Assembly: GCF_901709675.1 (NCBI RefSeq)
Contig: NC_051094.1
Coordinates: forward strand, 12,332,501 to 12,396,500
Source: Syngnathus acus
Lineage: Eukaryota; Chordata; Actinopteri; Syngnathiformes; Syngnathidae
Direction: 5' to 3'
Length of the DNA: 64,000 nt
Below are positions 36,001-46,332 of the stretch, one piece after another (the stretch's first letter is position 1; each line of letters opens with the position of its first letter). The position numbers were made by a program, and so were the translations under genes. The notes beneath the pieces are model-generated. The model had not been told where the DNA came from, did no database searches, and saw only the letters and a program-made list of their open reading frames with translations.

Positions 36001-39000
36001 TTAGCACTGTGTTGGACATCGTGGATCGCAAGGATGTGGTAAATAGTCACACTAACAGATCAAAATGACTGGCACCTCAGGATACAATAACAGAAGCATC
36101 TTGTCAAAACAAGATTACAGGCATACATGGGCAGGATTTAAAGATATGCAGATAAAAGAGATGAAAGAAAAGCTTAAATAGTCAGATGCTTCACATTTTG
36201 TGCTATACCGTCAAACACATACTAAGTGGTTGTGAATGCAGAGAGAGAAGCATTTAGGGATGATCCCTTGCTGGGTGAGATGGGCGGTGGCTAAAGACTG
36301 AAGGTCCCAGTCTTTGGCCACAGTCTTAAAACTTGAGACGTGGAACGGCAGGGAGCGAGTTTGAATTTGTTGGCCTCTGGCTTGGTACCTGTGCAATGGG
36401 GTTCAGCCTGGTGGAAAAAAAGGATAGCCTTGTCTCCCTTTATAGGTTTTGACTTTAGTTTGTACAGTCAAGCCCAAAATTATTCATACCCCAGGCCAGG
36501 GGTATGAATAATTTCGGGCTCGCTCGTATTTGTATTAAACAGCAGCTCAGAGTAACCGCCCTTGGAGGGCGTTCTGAAGAGCGCTCTTGCTGCAGAGTTG
36601 CCGTTCAGATCTGGAGTGGTGTGAGTGGGAGGAATACCTGATAGCCAACCTGAACTCAAGTGCTGCTTTGTCATTGGACTTTATTGCTCATCACGTACTA
36701 CATGTTCAAGCCAGGGTGTCCATTGCCGCACTTTGTACCAAGACCGGATTTCATTGATCGACTTTGATTTATTATGGATACCAGAGTATTGAGTATTGAG
36801 TAATACTACAGTACTTTATACTAAACAAATTACATTTGTGCAGGGTCCAACCAGGGGACACGTTCAGATGATAATGGAGCGCCTACTTCGCAGGGTCAAT
36901 CGCACTGTCATAGGCATGGACAGATCATCCCCCCTCATTGTAAGTTTGATGTTGCTGCTGGAATATATCCTTGCGAAGTGCAGACATTAGTAAAACTAAA
37001 TGCTTTCTCCTAAAGGGGAAAGATAAACTATACAGCAGGGGTCTTCAATTCTGGTCCTTGGGGTGTTTGAATCAGGTGTGTTGCAGCAGGGAGACATAAC
37101 AAACATGCAGGACCCTGAGGCCCGGGATTAAAGACCCCTCCTATACACTTGTTAACATTTGCTTGAATAGAACAAAGTCGGTGCTCAGAATTTTTTTTTT
37201 TGTCAGGGGAATTTCTGCGAATGAATGTAATGTTACAAATCACCTTGTCTGTTACAGGGCCACTATTTATCTTGCATGACGGCTGTCTTGAAGCAGATGG
37301 ATGACGTGCATTATGCCCACTATATTGGCACCTTTAAGACAAGACAGGATATCATTGTAAGTGTCTTGGTGTTGCCCTTGTTAGTTGCAGTACACCTCAC
37401 AGCTACCCATCAATAATGGACATTAAACCACCCAGGCCACTTTCAACTACTAGAGAGAATATTGATTGTAAACATATCATGCACTTGATGGGAATGACAC
37501 AATGAGGTCAGTGGGCCCGCTAGTGGTCGGAACATGATGAGTGCCCGACATACATAAAGCAATGCTGTCTTTTTGAGCGAATTGAATTTCACCTGGCGCT
37601 TACAATGAAGCTGCTCTTATCATCAGGACTTCCTCATGGAGACATTCATCATGTTCAAGGACCTCATGGGAAAGGTATTCCCTGCTGACTGGATGATTAT
37701 GAACCTGGTGCAGATGCAAGTTTTCCTAAGGGCCATAAACCAGTATTCCGACGTCCTCAACACATATTTCTTAGACCAAGCACATTTTGAACTACAGGTA
37801 TGTTTTGTTCATCATACAGAAACTTACAATGTATAACTTTGTGTGGTATAATATTTTAAACCTTTGTATCCCGCACAGCTGTGGAATAGCTACTTTCATT
37901 TGACCGTAGCATTCCTCACCCATAAGACACTGCAACTTGAGTCCTTCTCTCAAGAGAAGCGCAACAAGATATTAAACAAGTGAGATTTTTGCATTCATGC
38001 AGTTTATGATTGTGTCTCACCAATTGCATTGCAAATATACACTCACCTAGTAACATTGTCACGGTGCGCCAATTTCATTGTTTTTGCTGAAAATCATTTT
38101 TTGTTTTTTTTGTTTGAATTGTTTATTCCGGCAAGTGCACAACACATTTGTTACAGTTCCATTTCACATCTGACATGACTTGCTGAAAAGGGAAGCGGGT
38201 GGAAGCAATTTGCTTAACTAGTCCCGTCCCAACTTCAACCAGAGTTTTAGTGGCTGACACACAATCTACATTGCTATAGTTTTATCCATGGTGATAATAT
38301 TAAACATGACACCATGGTTTGACAGCAAACATGAGAGGAGTGATAAACCATGTCGCTTTTACTCACAGGGACAAAATAGTCTGTACTGTGAGCTAATAAA
38401 TAAATACAAATCGCTAGTGGTACTGAAATAACTCGAAACTGAGGAGACTGGATATGACAAAATGTATATTAGAAGTTACAGACAACACTGGAGATATTCT
38501 ACTTTGTAGGTAAACGAGTAGTTAAGCTTGCTAGTAAATGTTACATCTTACTCACTTCAGTCTCTTTTAAGTCTATCTGATCCAGCCTATTTGCACACAT
38601 AAAAAGAAGGTATATATTTACAAATGGAGCTTCTTGGTTATGTATTAAATATACATCAAATAGCCTTGAATGAAATAAGAGCTGGTTCAGCTATTCTTTC
38701 ATTGTTCTTTTGATGTCAGAATTTTGATTTCACTCAAAAGTATATAAAAAATAAATGATGTTCCAATACCTTTGGAGTATAAGAATCTTTAAACCGTTTT
38801 TAAACTGGAAGTACGAGCAGCGTGACTCAACCCACTTCACAACAAGCGACACTTTGGGAGAAAAGTTCCACTCCCCGTGGGTTGGTGTTTACTTCAAACA
38901 CTTTTTAAGAAGTGCGAATGAAGAATGTTTTTCTTTAATCTTGACACATTTATGTCTGTCAGTGGTTTGAACTTTGATGGGTTGATCAATGCGTGATTGA

Positions 39001-39753
39001 CAACCACTGATAGAGCAACTACACTTTAATTTTGTTTTCGTAGATCGAAGACGTAGATGTATCGAAATGCATGGCCCATTTCAAAAGATGTCTATCGGAA
39101 AACGAGTTCAATTCTACCTTTAATGAGGAAAACAAGTGCTAAACTGATTTACATTTGCTACAGATATGGTGACATGAGGAAGACAGTTGGCTTTAAGATC
39201 AGAGATATGTGGTACAATCTTGGTGAGTATTTATGACCATCTAATATTTCATCATATATTTGTGTGAAATTATTTATTTGGAGCCTGCCAGTAATGCAGG
39301 CAGAGTAATAAGACAATGTTTTTATTGTTCGGTTTCATTGTACTTTTTTTGTTTACAGCATTATTAAATTTCCCTATGTTTGTTGTGAGATGAAGATGCA
39401 GCTTATTGCCTTCTCAAATCATACTTGTATTCTTCCGAGGGCTAATCTTTTGTTATCCTTCAGGTCCCCATAAAATGAAGTTCATCCCATCCATGGTCGG
39501 ACCTATTTTGGAGGTCACTCTGGTGCCTGAGCCAGAGCTGAGGAAGGCTACAATTCCCATCTTTTTCGATATGATGCAGTGTGAGCACAATTTCAGCCCC
39601 GGGCGCACATTTGAAATGGTACACTCTCCAATCGTATGCACTGTGTGTTTCTTTAAATACCATCCACATTTGTGTTACATCACTTGTTGTCCATTTGACT
39701 CTGTACTTTTAAGTGCCTGTATATCCACCATCCTCTTATCTTTTCACCAAGAA

Positions 39754-39791
<38 letters not shown>

Positions 39792-42700
39792 TGTGTGTGT
39801 GTGTCTGTGTGTGTTTTCACTCCAGTTCGAAAATGAGCTGATAACAAGACTGGATCAAGAAGTTGAAGGAGGTCGAGGGGATGAGCAGTACAAAGTCCTG
39901 CTGGAGAAAACGTAATTTTGGTCACTTATCTCAATTTTGCTCATGAACTGAATAGATACATATTTGGTCTGAAACTCGACACAAGTGGCTTTCAGATATT
40001 CTTTGAAGGTGCAATCTCCAAGAATTACCCCACCCTCAAAAACCTTTTATTGTAATTATTGTATTATTTTAGTTTTTGTATATTGTATTACATTGCAATT
40101 ATTGTGACTCCTGCATTAATGACAACAATGTGCTAAAATTTCAGATAGAGGGTTCAGGGTTCTTACAGGCCATCTAGTGAAATCACATTGTGGACCAACA
40201 GGTTACTGGAGCACTGCAGACGCCATAGATATCTGGCACAGTCAGGTGAGGAGCTGGCGCTTCTGCTGAGCAGCCTGCTAGAGAATCTCCTGGCATACCG
40301 CACCATCACACACGATGAAAGTCCCGAGCATCGCATGAGCTGCACTGTCAATGTGCTGGTACGGCCCACTCGTGTGTTCACAAAAAAATCCTCACACGTT
40401 TGTGCTTGCACGTAAGCAGTTATTGGACATGACGTTAGTGTGCTTTCTGATTCAGAATTTCTACAAGGAAAAAAAGAGGGAAGACATTTATATTCGGTAA
40501 GTCAGGCATGACATCTGACGCTTTGATTAAATGCTGCCTTTTAACATGTTCTTATAATTAGGTACTTGTACAAGCTACGGGATTTACATCTGGACTGTGA
40601 AAATTACACAGAGGCCTCCTACACTCTGCTGCTACATGCTGAATTACTTGAGGTGTCATTTACAAACTCACTTTTAACATTTCAAAGCATTGTCATGCTT
40701 ACATACTTATACATCTTAACTATTGATTTTATACCAGTGGTCTGACAAAACCTGTGCACCTCATCTGATTCCTCGAGATGGGAAGCATGTGTGGACGCAA
40801 CAGGAGTTGAAAGAAAGACTTTTCCAGGAGATCATATGTTATTTGGACAAAGGCAAGGTGAGTATTGCTAGTACTGCCACTGTGCTAAGGTCACCCTTTA
40901 ATTTTAGTCTTTGCGTAATTTCTTGAAGTTTCACTATTTCATTTATCGGCTTTGGGTTCTTTGTTGTGTCATTATTCAATCAGATTCTGCATCGTTTATT
41001 TCCCTTAAGTTTAATTTTGGAGCGGTTGAACCCAAATCGCAACATCTGTCAGAAATATCACAGTTAAATCTTTTTCTGAAATTGTCCAGCCTAGTTACAC
41101 ACTGTTGCTTCTCAATAGTTAGTTTTTGAAGCCATTTGCTAAGTGACTGTGTATACATGTTCCCAGATGTGGGAGAAGGCTATTGAACTTGGCAAGGAGC
41201 TGGCAAAGATGCACGAGAGCCACATGTTTGACTTCATGGAGCTCAGCCAGCTGCTGGTAAGAACATGTACATCAGACTTCCGCCCTGAACTAAAGTGCTA
41301 TCTCCGCTACAGAAAACAAATCCATAAATAGCAAATGTATTTGTAGACGTGAGTGCATGTTTTTTTCCTCTTACCACTGTAAATGTTTGTGATGAGTAAT
41401 GTGCCAAAGGGTGAAGGCAATTAGTTTAAAAAAAAATGAAGGAGTTGAAGTATGCATGCGTGTGTGTCATTGCAAGCACCCACACAATTTTAATTCAAAT
41501 GTATTTAGAAGAATCCAGTTATAAATTGATCAGTATTAGCACTTCAGTGCAATTTATGTAATTTATTTTTCGCGTGATGTGCCCAAAGCAAAGCATCATT
41601 GTAGTCACTTAGCATTTTGAGCACTGTGGCGCCACTAGTTACTCTGCATGTGTGTCAACTATTTATTATTATAAGTAGTTATAAGTACTTATTATACTTT
41701 TATTTTGAACAATCCAGTTAGTAGTAAGTTCTATAATGAAGAAAAAAAAATGTTTTCAATTGTGTTGAGCAACAAGCCTTAATGTAAATGTAGAAATGTA
41801 AAATGTGGTAAACACAAACAGACAATTTATGTCAACACATTTATTATGTCTTGCAGAAAAAACAAGCAGAATTCTATGAAAAGATCATGCATGCTATGCG
41901 ACCACAGCCAGAATACTTTGCTGTTGGATATTACGGCCTTGGATTTCCTTCTTTCCTCAGGGTGAGTAAGAAATGAGTGCTTAATTTAATAAACAAACAT
42001 GACATTTTATGTACGTATTCACAAACTGGCTCTATGAAACACTTTTTGTTTAAAAGCTCTGCGATATTGCTCTTTATGTCATCAATGTTTTGATGCTTCA
42101 AGAACCATGTTACATTGACTTCTATCTTTTCTTCAGTTTGTTTCTTTTTCCCCTCCATAAATTGCAAACTTGAGTTATTTTTTAATGTCCTCTGTTTCCT
42201 AATCGTACATATATTTTGTTCCAGAACAAAATGTTCATCTACAGAGGCAAAGAGTATGAGTGGCTGGAAGACTTCAGTTTGAAATTGCTTTCTCAGTTCC
42301 CAAACGCCGTTCGCATGACCAGCACAGCGCCTCCCGGAGACAACATCAGCACCTCTCCTGGACAGTGTATCCTTGAATTTGAGAAAATTGTTGAGGTCAC
42401 TTGTTCAATTGTTCAAAATCTTTGTCCTCAATAATTCATTGGGAGCTCTTCTTAAGGAAACCAGGACCTGGTTGGAGTACATTGCTGTGAATCCTCAGCA
42501 AAAAACCTTTGGGGGGAAAAATATTTTTTCCAATATAGGCCCAATTCTGTGTGCATTCTTCCATCCACTCAGATCTGTCATTTGTGCACCAGCACTTAGG
42601 GTGAGGGAACTCAAAAGTGTGGGTATTTCCTTTCAAATCTAGTGCTAGCAGACTTTTTTTCATCTCTGCAAAGAGCTTTTCCACTTCAGATAAGCTACTG

Positions 42701-45700
42701 GCACCTTGGAGTTGTTTCGAAAGCTATTTAAACTACTCTCACCAACCCACTATTATAACAACTACTGTCATTGTAATGGTGTGTTAATTATTCCATTTTT
42801 TTCTATTTGCCTCTATGTCGGTTGTCAAACTCTGCCAATGTTTAAAGTGACTCGCCCGGTTTGCAGCACCAGGAGGTTTGGGCACCGCTGATCTGTTATG
42901 GCAGACACGCAATCCATGGACCTCAGTCATGACCACAATCATTAAGTTTCTTAAATGGATTTATTTCATACAAAAAAAATAGTTTTAGACTGTAGTGTGT
43001 ATGCACCAGACGGTCTACAACACATTTCCTATATCTGGTATTTTCATCTTTTAAGTGCATGTAGTGGGTGTGTCAGAAGTCTGGACAAGACTATGCGCAT
43101 GGATGAAAAGTGTGTTAGCCCAGACTCTCGGGAAGACTTGGCACGAACAAAACATTATAGCGCGATGTCATTATAGGATTTAATCTATGAAGGTGGGCTC
43201 ACTCGCTAGGTAATCTTATTATGGATATATAATTTATTTTCAGTCAAAATGTAGACAACAAACCATCTTGTGATTAAGACAGCCATTCTTTAAATGAAGA
43301 AACAATGCTGATTCATCACAATTTGACTGTCCTTCCATAGTACTACTTGTTTTTATCCTTAGCCAACTTTCAGACATCCAGTGTTTTACTGTCAAGCCTG
43401 TGCTCATTGTACCACAGCAGTTCAAAGACAAAGGTGTTCCAGAGCAGATACTCAAGTGATTAAGTGCTCCTCTTACCATTTAGTATTTTTTTTAGGTCTT
43501 GCCACCAACTCAAATCACCAACTCTCTCTTCTTGTAGTTACTACCGAACAAATGAAGTGGAAAAATTCCAGTACTCTAGGCCCTTTAGAAAAGGTGAAAA
43601 GGATCCAGACAACGAGTTTGCAGTGAGTGGCTTTTATTGTCCTTGACTGATTGAAGCTCACATACGAAAAGTCCATAATTTCTCTGAAATGTATAAACAG
43701 CACTGTTTGCACATAGAGTAAGTCTCTATTTATATGCTGCCCTATAGACTATGTGGATTGAGAGAACCACTTATATTACTGCCTATCTCTTCCCTGGGAT
43801 TCTGAAATGGTTTGAAGTCAAATCTGTCTCTGCGGTAAGAAGCAGCCCCATATTGTTTTCAAGTTCAAATTGCCATCATTCCTTGTAACTCAGCCACATT
43901 CCCATGATGCGCAGGAGGAGATCAGTCCTTTGGAGAATGCCATAGAGACCATGGAGATGGCCAACGAAAAGCTGAGTAACTTGGTGCAGCAGCAAGCCTG
44001 TGATCGCTCACTGTCCATCAACCCACTGTCCATGATGCTCAGCGGCATCGTTGATCCTGCCGTCATGGGTGGCTTCTCCAACTATGAGAAGGTTTGCACC
44101 TCTCAATATCTCAATATTTGTTGTGACTGAGCCAGATGATATGACTCGATTTATGACTTGCTCGAACCAAGTAATGATTTGACTTGCTTGAAATTTGGAG
44201 GCTACTTGGTTTGCTTGAATTATTCTGCCCTGCAGCAACTCGGGCCTTGCTTGAGACTTGAAGGCTACAACTTTAGACTTGCTTGTGGCTTGTTCATATG
44301 TATTCCCACTTATGGAAAATATACTTCAAGTGTATTTTTAATTCCTAATCACAATAAAAAAAGAAAAGAAGTGCCATGAGTTCTTGGTAGATTCGAGCCT
44401 GCTTTACAAGGGAACTCCTGTTGCTTATTTGTCACGATGTTGAAACATCTTGAATCCAGTGTAGCTTGCGGCAGCATTTGAAGTGTGCATGTATATGATT
44501 CTTTCAACTTGTTCATCCTCTTTAGGCCTTTTTTAATGACACCTACATACACGAACACCCAGAGGACCATGAGCGTATTGAGGTCCTTAAACACCTCATT
44601 GCCCTGCAGGTAACTGCCTGCACCGGCTTTGTCACTGAAACAGGTCTTATTGTTGCGTAACACTAACTCTTGCCCCTCCAGATCCCCGTCTTGGCAGATG
44701 GCATTCGCATCCATGGGGAGAAGATGACAGAGCAGTTGAAACCCTTACACAATCGCCTGGTTACTTGCTTCCAAGACCTTCGGGAGAAAGTGGAGAAGCA
44801 TTATGGCGTCATAACCTTGGTGCGTGGCCCGCTTCAAACTCAATATTGAAAGTCGCCAACTTGACCCTTTGGCCCTATCACACTAACCCATTCAAAGCAC
44901 GGCGAACATTGTTTTAGTCCAGGCTAATACATTTTAGCCAGTGCTTGGCGGCTCTGATTTTTTTTCCACTGCCCCTCGCCTGCCAACATTCCCTCATGAT
45001 GCTTAATCCTATTTGTGTGTCTCAGCCCTGCTCTCTCGCAGAGAGAAAGAAGAGTCGCGTGGGCTCAGTGGTGATGCCCTACATCCTGTCCTCCACGCTG
45101 CGTCGCATGTCCACTGTGTCAACCCTCTCCAATGCCTCCTCAGCCCTCTCCAGCGGCTCTGCATCCTCCGATGGACCCTCGGCCATTTCCTCCCAAGAGT
45201 CAGTCCCCGCACTCCCTCGTTGGGCCCCCTTTTGTCTCCCTTAGTCAGCGTCTGTGTTCGTTCTCACTGATCATGGGGGCAAGCCGTGGCTAATTTTTCA
45301 TTGTGTTATCGCCACAGTTTTTAATCCTGCTGCATGTCTTTGTCTTCCCCTATTATTCACAACCAGTTCGTTGTTATCCCGCCCCAGCGATCGCCGGACC
45401 TCAATGTTGTCCCGCTCAGAGGAGGACAACAGGATCGCGAGAAAGAACAGGAAAGAGTGGAGTGTGAGCAAGTCTCAGGTCCTGCTGGAGAGACAGTCGG
45501 ATGCAGATGAGGTGAGTACTGGTGTTCTTTTTTCATTTTCTGACCCAGTGCCATATTCATATTATTGTGTTATCCAATTGTGAATTGGGAGTTGCTCAAG
45601 TTCCCCGTTTAATGAAAATTCTCATCTTTCTTTTACACTTGAATCTCAGAGTCCTGCGGAGAAGCAGCAGAGGCCCAAGAGTTTACAGCTGGGCGACAAA

Positions 45701-46332
45701 CGACTGCCGCTCTCCTTGTTCCAGGGTGTTTCGTCCCAGCTCAGCCTGTCCAACCCTCTCAGTCCTTTACCTGCCTCTCCTCACATGCCTCACACACCAC
45801 GCAGCTCAAGTATGGAACACAAGCCACCGCTCTGACACACACACCACACTCACTGCCTGTCATTTCATTTTCTGTCAGTCATGACGAATATAGCCATCTT
45901 TTGTAAGCGCCTTCTGCTCTAAAACCCAAATTAGGCCTCACACATATGCAAGCTCACAGATGCATGCCGTCTGGATAGAGATCATTTTTCTCTCTTATGT
46001 GGTAGGTTTTTCATCGCTGCTCAGTGACAATGATGCCAACACCATTGACACCCCAGGGACCCCGCCACCAATGCCTCCAAAGAAACACCCGCATGAGATT
46101 GACATCGCTGCTTTCTCTTCAGAGGTGCATCTGTTCAAAGCAAATGCCAACCCCCCCACTAATGCATATTTAATGGCATATAAACGCTGAGATATTCCGA
46201 AATATAACACCACTGTCTTCTTCCTTGCAGTTCATTCCTCCGCTGCCAATGAAAATTGATAGCAAACCTCCACCGCCGCCTCCCAAAACCCGGAAGTCCA
46301 TGTTTTCCTCATATGAGCACAGCCCCCAATAG
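17497..46332 (+). CDS. dock5: Dedicator of cytokinesis protein 5 (Rac guanine-nucleotide exchange factor)
   Basis: DOCK-A family protein that, with ELMO, exchanges GDP for GTP on Rac1 at the plasma membrane. It drives actin remodelling in migration, myoblast fusion and osteoclast function. I rebuilt 51 coding exons totalling 5616 nt, which gives 1871 aa plus a TAG stop; human DOCK5 is about 1870 aa. All exon phases close. The start is ATG 17497 ([20 protein letters not shown]), which matches family N-termini. Order: SH3 (about residues 8-70), a helical region, DHR-1 (about 440-633), a long helical scaffold, DHR-2 (about 1226-1639), and a Ser/Pro-rich tail ending in [17 protein letters not shown], a CRK/SH3-type ligand. 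DOCK1 and DOCK2 are the alternatives. Adjacency to nefl, as in human 8p21, and the tail sequence favour DOCK5. Exon coordinates are in the following entries. Confidence 0.95.
17993..18056. repeat. (TG)n microsatellite in dock5 intron 1
   Basis: An uninterrupted TG run of about 64 bases. A short poly-A run follows at about 18164-18183. Confidence 0.97.
18846..19133 (-). mobile_element. Diverged V-SINE-type retroposon in dock5 intron 1
   Basis: The minus-strand copy is recognisable by TGTGGAGTTTGCATGTTCAT, the ACTCCGGTTTCCTCCCACAT core and a right-hand tRNA-like B-box remnant. It is more diverged than the copies at 5022, 24398 and 57070. Confidence 0.75.
23879..23900 (+). repeat. Poly-T tract forming the dock5 exon 8 acceptor
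   Basis: About 20 consecutive T bases run directly into GCAG before exon 8. It is both a homopolymer and the polypyrimidine tract of the GC-AG intron. Confidence 0.8.
24227..24397 (-). mobile_element. 5'-truncated V-SINE copy, minus orientation (left arm of inverted pair)
   Basis: It reads TCCATCCATACATTTTCTGT (SINE tail, reversed), then GGCGGGGGACACCCTGAAC and CCAGCCAATCGCAGGGCACA. It stops inside the element at CTAGGGGCAATTTG. It lies in dock5 intron 8 directly against a plus-oriented copy and follows an ATAAT-rich tract. Confidence 0.85.
24398..24711 (+). mobile_element. V-SINE copy, plus orientation (right arm of inverted pair)
   Basis: It starts within the tRNA-like head (GTTAGCAGGGTGCGGGTTCG, B-box GGTTCGATTCC) and runs through the core TGTGGAGTTTGCATGTTCTC and GGCACTCCGGTTTCTTCCCA. 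It ends in ATGGATGGAT, followed by an AATATA-rich tract like the one left of its partner. Confidence 0.88.
28465..28782 (+). pseudogene. Non-LTR retrotransposon (LINE) reverse-transcriptase remnant
   Basis: A 104-codon frame contains a segment like the conserved LINE RT block: [20 protein letters not shown], then NRKQFVQI. In L2/CR1/Rex-type LINEs these blocks read FIDLKKAFDTIDH and NRKQ-VQ, separated by about 30 residues. Here the spacer is largely missing, so this is an internally deleted, dead fragment. The family cannot be fixed. Confidence 0.6.
29092..29222. repeat. Perfect 65-bp tandem duplication
   Basis: Unit 29092-29156 is repeated at 29157-29222 with only one extra A in the A run (7 versus 8). 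Each unit begins GTATGCTATGTATAATATTA and ends CACCAAACCTGATGCCT. Near identity implies a recent event. Confidence 0.93.
29828..29991. repeat. (ATCC)41 microsatellite in dock5 intron 11
   Basis: 164 bases of pure CATC units follow the context CTGAAAT and precede CGTTTTCTAAAT, which resembles the CATTTTCTATACC edge of the V-SINE tail. Both strands give spurious open frames (HPSI, MDGW). Confidence 0.95.
31042..34025 (+). other. dock5: dock5 exons 13-18: DHR-1 (C2-like) domain
   Basis: Exons: 31042-31167, 31292-31416, 33047-33145, 33357-33429, 33543-33646, 33845-34025. Recognised segments are [58 protein letters not shown] and [19 protein letters not shown]. In DOCK-A proteins this domain binds PtdIns(3,4,5)P3 and brings the exchange factor to the membrane. 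The domain limits coincide closely with exon borders. Confidence 0.88.
31417..33046 (+). other. dock5 intron 14 (1.6 kb)
   Basis: The intron is AT-rich. Between about 31600 and 32000 it carries repeated AACTCAAA/TTTGAGT-type words and two AGTAACACAAGTGA copies (31720 and 31908), suggesting a degraded MITE. A possible minus-strand terminal exon at 32467-32526 is discussed in the findings. Confidence 0.4.
36463..36528. mobile_element. Tc1/mariner-type fold-back mini-element in dock5 intron 26
   Basis: TA, then CAGTCAAGCCCAAAATTATT and CATACCCC, a 6-base spacer, then GGGGTATGAATAATTTCGGG and CTCGCTCG, TA. The two arms are inverted copies over 22 bases with one mismatch. The sequence matches the terminal repeats I know from fish Tc1-like elements. 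Virtually nothing lies between the termini. Confidence 0.75.
37036..37140. mobile_element. 105-bp hAT-type MITE in dock5 intron 27
   Basis: Starts CAGGGGTCTTCAATTCTGGT and ends GGGATTAAAGACCCCTC, imperfect terminal inverted repeats. It is flanked by CTATACAG (37028-37035) and CTATACAC (37141-37148), an 8-bp target duplication with one mismatch, as expected for hAT transposition. Confidence 0.8.
37980..39163 (+). other. dock5 intron 30 (1.2 kb)
   Basis: No repeat or gene is recognised in this AT-rich intron. Confidence 0.4.
39756..39813. repeat. (GT)n microsatellite in dock5 intron 32
   Basis: About 58 bases of GT with CTG interruptions end 12 bases before the exon 33 acceptor CAG at 39823-39825. 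They stand in for part of the polypyrimidine tract. Confidence 0.93.
42367..43373 (+). other. dock5 intron 40 (1 kb)
   Basis: No gene or named repeat is recognised. Confidence 0.4.
44105..44310. repeat. Degenerate GACTTG-type repeat in dock5 intron 44
   Basis: Many copies of ACTTGCTTG, GACTTG and CTTGCTTGA-like words occur across about 200 bases. Similar low-complexity repeats are widespread in fish genomes. Confidence 0.55.
45026..46332 (+). other. dock5: dock5 exons 47-51: Ser/Pro-rich C-terminal tail
   Basis: Exons: 45026-45198, 45367-45511 (alternative acceptor 45388), 45650-45809, 46006-46124, 46231-46332. The tail contains [49 protein letters not shown], a TPPPMPPKK motif and the final [11 protein letters not shown]. 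Such proline clusters recruit CRK-type SH3 adaptors. Exon 47 ends in GA before a GTCAGT donor, the only phase-compatible site. Confidence 0.8.

Larger units (their letters stand above)
34245..40358 (+). other. dock5: dock5 exons 19-34: central helical (armadillo-like) scaffold
   Basis: Exons: 34245-34342, 34458-34547, 34659-34759, 34878-35012, 35090-35201, 35411-35481, 35652-35758, 35902-36038, 36844-36939, 37258-37356, 37627-37797, 37879-37979, 39164-39222, 39464-39618, 39826-39911, 40202-40358. Typical segments are [74 protein letters not shown] and [14 protein letters not shown]. All borders are GT-AG and phases are consistent. Confidence 0.88.
40456..44819 (+). other. dock5: dock5 exons 35-46: DHR-2 (Rac GEF catalytic) domain
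   Basis: Exons: 40456-40496, 40562-40652, 40738-40857, 41167-41256, 41857-41961, 42225-42366, 43374-43455, 43538-43622, 43748-43834, 43915-44091, 44526-44609, 44682-44819. Recognised segments are [98 protein letters not shown] and [12 protein letters not shown]. Residues about 1226-1639 match the usual position and length of the DOCK catalytic domain. No frameshift or stop is present, so the enzyme is expected to be functional. Confidence 0.88.
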
